DNA from: Capronia americana
Taxonomy: Eukaryota > Ascomycota > Eurotiomycetes > Chaetothyriales > Herpotrichiellaceae
Direction of reading: 5' to 3'
Assembly (NCBI GenBank): GCA_016110215.1
Contig: JADWQD010000006.1
Span: forward strand, 806,001-870,000
DNA length: 64,000 nucleotides
Below the pieces are notes generated by a model. It did no database searches. It saw only the letters and a program-made list of their open reading frames with translations, and was not told the DNA's origin. Below, one piece after another: positions 56,269 through 64,000 of the stretch (position 1 is its first letter; each line of letters starts with the position of its first letter). Made by a program: the position numbers and the translations under genes.

Positions 56269-56616
56269 ATGGGCCATGCGATCTCAGCCGCATTCCTCGT
56301 CCTTGTGGTATCGTGCCGTCTCGTTCTCGGAATACCAATACCTTACAGAAACCTTACAGACGTGACAGGCAAACAGGCGGTGAGGACGCCTTTTTGCGAA
56401 AGAGGCAAACGATCGAGGTGGGCAGAGCGGGACGTCAGGCCCCCCGAGCTTAGCGGTACCTGCAGCTGCTCCAGAGGCCAGTCAACCGCTTGTTTCGACC
56501 TCCATCATGCATGGCCCCCCTATTCCTTGCAGTGTGCCAGCCTTGCCTTCTCACGCCCGAGCCATGACCAAGTTCGTGTGACCTGTCGAGGGACTCGTTT
56601 GACAGAAGCCGTGTGA
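56269..56616 (+). CDS. Candidate small secreted cysteine-rich protein
   Basis: An ATG-started frame of 115 codons. The first about 21 residues (AISAAFLVLVVSCRLVLG core) look like a signal peptide ending near LG/IP. The mature part has six Cys, including CSC, spread over about 55 residues, and is rich in Arg and Ser. Small secreted Cys-rich proteins next to transposon islands are often effector candidates in plant-associated ascomycetes. Against it: only 99 bp separate its ATG from that of the divergent HET gene, it has no recognised homologue, and a short frame of this kind can arise by chance. No toxicity or host role is implied by the sequence. Confidence 0.25.
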   Translation: MGHAISAAFLVLVVSCRLVLGIPIPYRNLTDVTGKQAVRTPFCERGKRSRWAERDVRPPELSGTCSCSRGQSTACFDLHHAWPPYSLQCASLAFSRPSHDQVRVTCRGTRLTEAV

Positions 56617-57157
56617 GACGGCAAGGCGCATGACCTCCCCCCACTTCGGATCTTTGCCTTTCGTGCATGCGAACTGCCTGGGTTGGGATGCCTGGCTCGG
56701 CACGGGCGTGACAAAGGTTCCAGAGAAGGCTCAGGACGAGACATCAAATCAAGCACTGGTTGCCGCTGGGTTGCAGGCAGCAGTGCTGCAGGCTGCCGAG
56801 TGATTCATGAGGATCAAGAAGCCGGATTGGAGGCTGGACAGTGAGGCCCAGATCAGTAGCTCAGGGGGCGTTTGTTTCACGTTTCCCAAGCGGCAAGCCC
56901 GCAGTTTGCCAGTCCGCACAGGGGGGCGCTTCCCCGCCGCTGCCTCACGAGGGGCGTGGAGCGCGTTTGTGCGGCACTCGCTTTGAGTCACGCTTTCACA
57001 TGCATCGTTTCCACGATGAAACTAATGGCCAACGCTTTCGCGTTCATATCTTCGGCATTTTGCTCCCGAGAGGCTGCAACATACGAGCGTGCCAGTGGCT
57101 GACCTGAGCCAGCATTGGCCTGAGGCGGAGAGACAACTTTGACAATCACTTTGACAG

Positions 57158-57397
57158 ATGACAATATTGCGCCCCGCCAGACGACTTGTGGCGAGGGCGC
57201 GAAGTGGACCAATAAAGTCAACGGCTGGGCGGTGTTCGTATTGCCTGTCTCGATCCCTTGCGGCTCGGTTCTCTACTTCGACTACACGGCTTGATAGGAG
57301 GCCGAAAATGGACTACACACCACCAGAGACAAGTCTTAGCTGCTTGACTTGTCCAGTTCCCTCTTCCCTTGCAGTCAGACTAGCGTGGCGCCGATGA
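57158..57397 (+). CDS. Short ORF with mitochondrial-leader-like N-terminus
   Basis: 79 codons from an ATG. The first about 50 residues are rich in Arg, Ser, Ala and Thr and poor in acids (for example MTILRPARRLVARARSG, then LAARFSTSTTR), as in a mitochondrial presequence. It then reads MDYTPPETS and stops soon after. It could be the 5' exon of a gene whose remainder is lost or not recognised, or chance. No family assigned. Confidence 0.25.
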   Translation: MTILRPARRLVARARSGPIKSTAGRCSYCLSRSLAARFSTSTTRLDRRPKMDYTPPETSLSCLTCPVPSSLAVRLAWRR

Positions 57398-57599
57398 CCT
57401 AGAACCCCGGTGAAAGAAAGTGATCAGGTAGCATAGCGCTTGGCAAACGCTGAGATCGCTTTGTCCGGGAGGAGGTCAGAAGGGTGATATCCTTACGAGA
57501 TGCGGAAGGTTGGACTTCATCAGTAAGGCCCACCGGTTCACATGTCGTCTCGTAAAGGAATTCTTGCTCCATCGATCTTACCTGCTCAGACATCCAAGC

Positions 57600-58180
57600 C
57601 CTCTGCCGTGGTCAACTCTGTTGTGGCGCCTTCCCAATAGTTAGGAATTTTCACTTCCGCGGCAAATGATTTGAGCTCGGTCATATGATGATCAGGCTTG
57701 CAACCAGCAATCTTGGACGCCGACAGATAGTGCGGCCAATCCTGAAGTGGCGTGCCTCCCTGATGGTAGATGGTAAAAGCTCACTGTCTTGATGTCGGAC
57801 TGCTCCACAGCCTTGCCATTGGGGTTCGGCATGTGCACCGCAAGTGGCCCCCCAGCACCTCCATGTCAGGCATAGAAGAGAGCTCCGTTGAAGGGCCAAG
57901 TTCAGGCATTCGCATATTCACCATGCGCTTGGCTTTCTCCCCTGTGGATTTCCAATTGCGAGATGCCCGGTACGAGGTATATGGCCATCTGCTCGGCGGG
58001 ATTTCTTGACGTTCCTAAAGTGATCACATCCTTCAACCCCTCGTGTGAAGTGAATTTTAGGTCGTTTGTCCCGAAACTTTCCTACTTCGATGGTGGCTCG
58101 ATGTCAAACAAGGGTATAAGCGATTTTGTGTCGCTCTGGACGCAGTGTAAGATTCTCGACGGGAGGAAAGGTGCCAAGGT
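57600..58180 (-). pseudogene. Decayed gene of unknown function
   Basis: On the minus strand a long stretch reads like protein but is broken by at least three in-frame stops (after FDIEPPSK, GEYANA and GALFYA) and one frameshift near 57,765. Protein-like pieces include TSHEGLKDVITLGTSRNPAEQ, GGPLAVHMPNPNGKAVEQSD, then, in a shifted frame, QDWPHYLSASKIAGCKPDHH and AEVKIPNYWEGAT. The frameshift sits at a small direct repeat (ATCTACCATC). I do not recognise the family. The breaks are not predominantly transitions in RIP context, so ordinary decay is more likely. Confidence 0.5.
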
Positions 58181-61100
58181 CACACAAGGATCACCTGCGA
58201 CGTCAAAGACCCGTCAGGTAGAGCATAGATGAGTTTGAGCTGCAAGGCTTGGCTGACGAGCAGAAAGAAGCCCAATTTGATACCGTCGCGGATTGCACTT
58301 TGGCATTATCAACGCCACCGCGAAGGCTTTGCGCCGAGGCGAGGCATCTCACAACAGCCTGGACGAATGATCTCGCACACAATGGTTGGCAGCTCACGAA
58401 TATATTGAATGACTGAGGGCGAAGGGCTGCACAGCTGTATTTAGGAGAGCATGGTTTCTGATCGCAACTCTGTGTGTCCGTCTCTCTCGTCCTTGGGCAA
58501 CCCAGATAAAGTTTAGGTGAAGGCTGTACCTACTCAGCACTTTTGAGCTTCTATGCCGCCGCGGTAAATTTCTCTGCGGGTTTCAAATCGCACCTTTGGA
58601 AGCAAGACTCACAAGATCATCTTGAGGACTCGTGTCGATACAGGCCGAATACACAATGGTAGATCGCGAGCGGATCCTGCCAATAGATAAGCCACGATAA
58701 GGCTTCCCGCAAGGACGGAAACGGATGCAACCAAGTTTGAAAAAGAGCCAACCCTCACCTCGACAGGCGATATATGCGAAGACGACTGACAGTTCTACTG
58801 TACATATGATTCTCTGGGCGTTGCAACCGTGTCGGCATCGTCCCGTCCCTGAGTAGTGAATCTCCCTCATAGTTTATCGTCGGGCTATGGCAGTGGATAA
58901 CTGCACGCCGCTAACATCCTGCCTGGCAGTACGAAATAACCGGAACACTTCCACCCCCCTCAACACTTGGAAATGGGCGATCGAGTTGATGTGACAGACT
59001 TAGTCTAGCCGACATAGCGCGTGAACCTGACCGGGTATCAAGTGACCAGCGATATCACACACACTCACGGCAAGAGGCGTTCACTCCACCAAGACTGTAG
59101 TGACAGCCGCAAGGGATCCGATATCATGGGGCAAGAATTCGCAACAGAACCCACGCTCAAGATGGAAAAGCAAGGGCCGAAACCAGAACATTCACGTGCG
59201 CACAGCGTAAGAGAGGAGGGAAGTCTGAGAGCTGGAGTCTCAGCACACCCACATTGGACGTGGAGCCATGACCACCGGTTCATGCATGTTGCTCAAAGCG
59301 TTCAGGCGTGGGTTACGCAGGGGGAGTTCAGCTGCTTCTCGCCCGCTTACTCCGCACTGTCATTCGCTCCTTTGCCGAGTACTCGTACTTACGTTACCTG
59401 CAGTTCGCAAGGGCGGTTGTGACGTGAAGAACAGTTGGCTCCGGAGAGCCGCTCGCTCGCACGCACCCCTTACCTGAACAGATGTCGGCGGTCTCAAGGA
59501 CGTGATATACTACTCGTATGGCGATGTCACGCGGATAGACACGGGGAAACCGACAGCCGCCGCAGCGCACATCCTTCCCACCGTCGCACCAATGACCTGA
59601 AGTCCTAAGCGAGGGAGCCAGATCAGATTTCGCATTCGTCGTCAACCCATCGCAGCCACGGGCTCCAAAAGAGTAACGGACGTCTTCCGTTTTTCACCAC
59701 AATCAAGTCCGCCGTAAAGCGATTCACGGACAGACCGGACGCAGCCAGCGAATCACCGAATCAGCCCCTCCCCCTTGTCCAGCCGCTGACGATCGCCTTG
59801 CATGTGCATGTCAGAAACCACTCATCCCGCCAGTCCCGAAACAGGACACTCGGGGTAACAATCGGGGGGACGACCTTGGCTTGGAAAACTTCCACACCTT
59901 CCATTTCTTCTGCTGCATTCGGGCTGGACCAATAGCGCCATGTGGTCTGGTCCAAGTCGTATCTGGAGGCTCACTAAGCGCCCGAGTGTCTCTTTCACCC
60001 GCACCTCCATTACACAGGGACACTACTCGTATAGGTTGCGAGCAAGGTGAACAGTGTAGTACAGACCTATCAGTACCTCTGCCGTACGTTGATCGTGGCT
60101 GCCTGATCGCTGAGGCATTATTCGCATATACGCGCTCTCGGGGGCGGGACGCGCGACGAGCTCGACGACCCCCAACGACTACTCCATCGTATTGTTACCT
60201 ATGTAGCCAGTACTCGGCTTATGATTTAACAAAACCACCATGGCCAGAGAACACCATGCGACCACGCGACCTGATGAGATGAGATACCATGACGTATGTA
60301 GACCAACTACTAGGTATCGCTTCGAACGTACCTACTCTTAGCTCTACCTACCCTCCCGTTGAGCACAGGGCACGAGCACAGATTACGCACGATTACTTAA
60401 GGTAACTCGTCCAAGTGCGTACGAGTACTTACCCAACCTCGCAGTGATGTACAGCACTAACTACCGGTGCACCCAAGACGGACACTGGAAGGATTACTAC
60501 GTACTCGTGACCAAGTACTCCGTAGCCGTGACGAAACGTGCATGTGCTGAGTGGCTTCGTTGCATTGGATTGTCTTGTCGACAGTGTGGAGTTTGAGCCG
60601 ATTCCAGGCCCCCACCCACCTCCGTTCGCGTGGCCGGCACTGCGAGATGCTGTGGAAGAGTACGAGTACGAATACAGTAACACTTGTGTGGTGTAGATCT
60701 ACGATGCCGCAAGACTCGGGGCCGGAATGATAGCAGGGTGAAACGATGTTGAAGGTGAAGGGAAACTCGTCGCAAAAGATACAATAGAATGGATGATGAT
60801 GCGCAGCAAAATTCAATTTGTGATATTACAAACTCCTTCACGATTACACCAGTACTGTATCTGATACTTCAAGATGTTCCTCGAAGTCCTCCTTCAATGT
60901 TGTAGCAGAAAGCATATGAATCAAACGCCACCCGTCAAACTCCTGCAAGCCGCCGTATCCTTGCGGATTCCCTCGTCTTGTAAAAGCCAAAATCCACCAG
61001 CCCGCCCAATGATATACCCAAGACCCAAGACCCAAAACCAGAAAATGATGTAGAAAGTAACTTGAGGGGGTATCTCTGTGCTCAATAAAGCAAGAACTGA

Positions 61101-61582
61101 ATGACGACGACAAAACGCCGGCCTGTTGAAGCCCGATAACAAATACCCGTAGACTGGCCGTATCCGTAACACATGTTGGTACAAGATTCAGAGTCATTCG
61201 GTCATGTGTTCCGTCCATCATGGCTTCATGATAGAACTTTTGGTACCCTTGTTCCCATGCTTAATAGTGAAAACTCCGAAGAGCGTAACGATTGTACTTT
61301 TGCCGCTCGATATGAGTGATGTCAAACGAATGTGACTCATACTGTAATCCCTCCATGCAGCGCTGAATGAATGTTGTTACAGTTGCCTAACCATTGGCGC
61401 CAATGACCTCGCGTAAATGCAAAGAGAGAGTTGGGCGTCATGGCAGAGAGTCGTGTCGATGTAGAGTGAGTGAGGTGATTGGTTGTTGTGTAGAGTGCGT
61501 GGCGGAGTCGATGTGAGAAATTTGCCACTGTGCGTGTTCGCTCTTGCCTGCCCATGGGAGCGATTCGCAACGCCGGACAAGT

Positions 61583-62695
61583 CTAGGCAACAGAAGGTCT
61601 GCGCAATGTCTCTTCGCAGTTCACGTCGAAGCGCATGTTCCAGAGGCGAATCTGGTTCATGATCTTCTCGGTTTGTTCAAGGTGGCGATCGCGGCCGAAA
61701 ATCGAGTCGACAAATTCGGTGCCTGCATTCTTGCCCATGGTCTTGGTGCCGTCGCGTTTGGCAGCCTTGAGCATGTAGTGCTCGCATTCCTTGAGGAGGG
61801 CCTTGAACTTCTCCCAGAGGCGTTGGCCACTGACGATGAAGTCCTCGACTGTTTCCTGTTTCTCGAGGTTGCGGATGCGGCCCACACATTCCTCAGCCCG
61901 TTTCATCTTACCCGCCAACTTGATAAGGAGAAGCCAAAGCTCGCCGGCAATGTCGGCGATGGGGGTTGAAGCACCATGATGGAACACGGTCCAGTCGTAG
62001 ATCCACTTGCCCAGTGAGTTGGCGTCGAAGACACTGCCGAGTAAGATGATGGGCAACTCCGTAGGATCCCAATGCTTGATGGAGTAGCCTACCGGGATGC
62101 CTGCACGGATTGCGTCCTGCTCGGTTGCCTGTGTCGCAGGTCGCGACTTGGGCTTGGGTGATGGTTTGCTGGTGGTGGACGCACGTCGAGCCCTCGAGCG
62201 CTTCGGCTGTTCTTCAACTATCTGCTCCTGCCCATAGTAAAAGTACGTGTCAGTGCTTGGCTTCCTCGCATGCTTTGTCTTTGTCTTCGGTTCCCGGTAG
62301 ACATAGGTTGGCTGCGCTCCTGCATATTCAGCATCTCCGTCGTAGATGTAGACGGGCTGATTCTGCTTGCGCGATGATGAACGGGTATGGTATCTTGAGC
62401 TTGGAAAGGTGCTATAGCTCTCTTGCTTGCGGGTCTTGACCCTTGCCTCACTCACATAGATCTCCTCCCGCGGTACATACTGGACGTTGGGGTCATAGTA
62501 TGGTGGTGGCGAGCCTGCGGGTGAATACCAGCCTCCGACTCTGGGACTCGGGTTGTAACTGGCTTTTCGAGTGTGCTTCTTCGGTGTATCGTACTGCGGC
62601 GCGTAGTGGACATACTCGCCGCTGCTGTATGGTGACGTGTTGCTTCCGTAGTACTTCGTGTAGTGCGACGGCGGCACGCCGTAATGGAAACTCAT
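61583..62695 (-). CDS. Conserved ascomycete protein of unknown function
   Basis: 370 residues from the ATG at 62,695; the frame is open slightly upstream but only with a GTG. The N-terminal half is low complexity, rich in Tyr, Ser, Pro and Arg (for example YKYYGSNTSPYSSGEYVHY-like and lysine/serine-rich pieces), and looks disordered. The C-terminal about 170 residues form a compact helical region (GYSIKHWDPTELPIILLGSV, then FDANSLGKWIYDWTVFHHG, then FVDSIFGRDRHLEQTEKIMN, LWNMRFDVNCEETLRR) that I recognise as common in ascomycete genomes in proteins labelled hypothetical or cell-wall-like. No enzyme motif or signal peptide. Function not known. Confidence 0.85.
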   Translation of the reverse strand: MSFHYGVPPSHYTKYYGSNTSPYSSGEYVHYAPQYDTPKKHTRKASYNPSPRVGGWYSPAGSPPPYYDPNVQYVPREEIYVSEARVKTRKQESYSTFPSSRYHTRSSSRKQNQPVYIYDGDAEYAGAQPTYVYREPKTKTKHARKPSTDTYFYYGQEQIVEEQPKRSRARRASTTSKPSPKPKSRPATQATEQDAIRAGIPVGYSIKHWDPTELPIILLGSVFDANSLGKWIYDWTVFHHGASTPIADIAGELWLLLIKLAGKMKRAEECVGRIRNLEKQETVEDFIVSGQRLWEKFKALLKECEHYMLKAAKRDGTKTMGKNAGTEFVDSIFGRDRHLEQTEKIMNQIRLWNMRFDVNCEETLRRPSVA

Positions 62696-64000
62696 GTTGG
62701 ACCCCGGTCGATGGACTTCGTGCCGACTATGCACTTCACTCTCCTCACTCCTGCCCCTGTCTTCAGCAGTCCTCCCCTCGATCTGGGTCTATGTCTGTCT
62801 GTCCTGGTCGTGTACCGTGTTGTCGCGAAAAAAGGTGAGTCGGGAAGATGTTGGACTGGCTGAATATCATAGCGTGGTTGGCCTCGAGAGGTGGTTGGGG
62901 TTGGTTTGAATTGAGTCTAACGACTCAATTTTGCGCGGTGAGGCGAGTAAGCTTCTGGGCTGCAGTGTGCAGTCTTTGCAATGACGCGAAAGTGCGATGT
63001 GAAGAGGGGAAAGAGTAGAAAAACTCGATGGCTGGTAAAAGTGGTGGAGGGTATATGTTCGATCCTGCACACCAGGCGCCAGTGTGGATTCCTGGTACAG
63101 GGGATCGCGGAGCAAGCCACCCGGATATGAGTCGACTTTCGCGATGAGTCGACGCGGGTCTGATGGAGAGAAGGCTGGCTATCTTGGAATCTTGGGACTT
63201 TGAATCCGTGTCCGCGCGTCTGACGCGGCTGAATCTTTGCTGGTTCGGTGCTAGACTAGTCTAGAAACTGGTAGACGGGTCTGGGACCAGCTGGAGCCAA
63301 AAGGTTCGAGGTGGCCAATAAGCTGCGGCAGCGGACCTGTTCAAAAGATCGTGGTAGGAAAGGAAATTTGACGGCAAGCGGAAGGAGATCAGGGGAACCA
63401 GCGTTGAAAAAGGATTTTGGGAGGGAAGTCGGTGGTTCAAGTGTGAGTGGGTGCCCTTTTAGTTTCGGTATGGAATGGTTGAAGTGACAAAGAGTGCAAG
63501 TGGATGCGGCGGATGGCTTGACGGAATCAACGCTAAGGCTGGCCCATGCCTGAGCGTGCGCGTCAGGGATGCAGGGTTGAGGAGAGACCCCTGGCAAACT
63601 GGACAAAGAGGTGCCGGCGTTGGTGGAAACGAGGGAGGAGAAGAGACGGAAAATGGGTCGGTACAGGTAAGATACAGTATTGGTAATACGAAAGGGAGAT
63701 GGTAAGAGGGAGTGAAATCGCCAAGTACTTGTAGTTGACTGCCTGACTGGACTGTCCGTCACAGTGACGGAGATAACAGCTGTGATGTGCGATTGATCGT
63801 AGCCTAATCAGTTCTATCCCTCGCTTTGGCCGCTGATTAAACAATATAGACGATGATGGAAGCGCCAGTGATGGCAGTGGCGGTTGAGGGGAACACGCAG
63901 AGCGATTTGAGAGCAATGGCCGCGGATGATGGTCGCTCCGAGGGCTCGGTTCTCTCTTTAAGCACGAATCTATGACGCCGGGCGTTGGGAGAGTGCTCCG
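62696..64000. promoter_or_regulatory. Upstream region of the conserved protein; right window end
   Basis: 1.3 kb with only short or low-quality frames, such as a 168-codon minus-strand frame at 63,256-63,762 of Ser/Pro/Leu composition without a motif. It should contain the promoter of the gene at 61,583. No other feature supported. Confidence 0.4.

Larger units (their letters stand above)
56617..61582. other. Gene-poor tract of about 5 kb
   Basis: Only short frames occur, without domains or codon character, apart from the two items listed separately at 57,158 and 57,600. Base composition is normal and RIP-like TA enrichment is absent. I see no transposon ends, RNA genes or long repeats in it. 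Confidence 0.5.

Noticed and set aside
59021..59422. 133-codon plus-strand frame
   Set aside because: Irregular composition, no motif, in a tract without other coding signs.
60844..61221. 125-codon minus-strand frame with hydrophobic stretch
   Set aside because: No recognised domain, no convincing signal peptide and close to the 3' end of the neighbouring gene; likely 3' UTR.
63256..63762. 168-codon minus-strand frame
   Set aside because: Ser/Pro/Leu composition without any domain; probably promoter or UTR sequence of the neighbouring gene.
1..64000. CRISPR arrays, operons or prokaryotic signals
   Set aside because: None found; introns, gene architecture and RIP show a fungal nuclear genome.

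Overview
The window is nuclear DNA of a filamentous ascomycete (Pezizomycotina). The evidence is long intron-poor genes, short introns (52-62 bp) with GT..AG ends and CTAAC/CTGAC-like branch sites, two HET-domain genes, several proteins of typical ascomycete architecture, and an AT-rich transposon block with the mutation pattern of repeat-induced point mutation (RIP). The class is not resolved from the sequence alone; Dothideomycetes or Eurotiomycetes would fit.

Layout. Positions 1-36.6 kb are gene-dense and near normal base composition. In order: a DENN-domain protein (+), a CRYL1/3-hydroxyacyl-CoA-dehydrogenase-like enzyme (+), the PI3-kinase regulatory kinase Vps15 (-), a TBC Rab-GAP (+), a SNF2/RING ATPase (-, two exons), a folliculin-interacting protein/Lst4 homologue (+), Iml1/DEPDC5 (+), a HET-domain protein (-) and a Golgi-type apyrase of the Ynd1 family (-). 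Many of these act on endomembranes: Rab activation (DENN), Rab inactivation (TBC), Vps34 kinase (Vps15), and nutrient input to TORC1 at the vacuole (Lst4 and Iml1, side by side on one strand).

Positions 36,618-53,778 are one 17.2 kb transposon island with no intact reading frame. I could take it apart: a Ty3/gypsy-type LTR retrotransposon (141 bp LTRs, 5 bp target duplication ACGCT) carries three later insertions. These are a 328 bp MITE-like element in its gag, a 6.7 kb LINE in its protease on the opposite strand, and a 1.9 kb gag-only LTR element (167 bp LTRs) in its integrase. Target duplications can be read for all four. LTR pairs differ only by transitions, as RIP predicts, and catalytic Asp codons have become Asn codons.

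Positions 53.8-64 kb hold a second HET-domain gene (-, two exons), a candidate small secreted cysteine-rich ORF, a gene-poor 5.4 kb tract with a decayed coding relic, and a conserved fungal protein of unknown function (-). The two HET genes lie on either side of the island, separated by the apyrase gene and the island itself.
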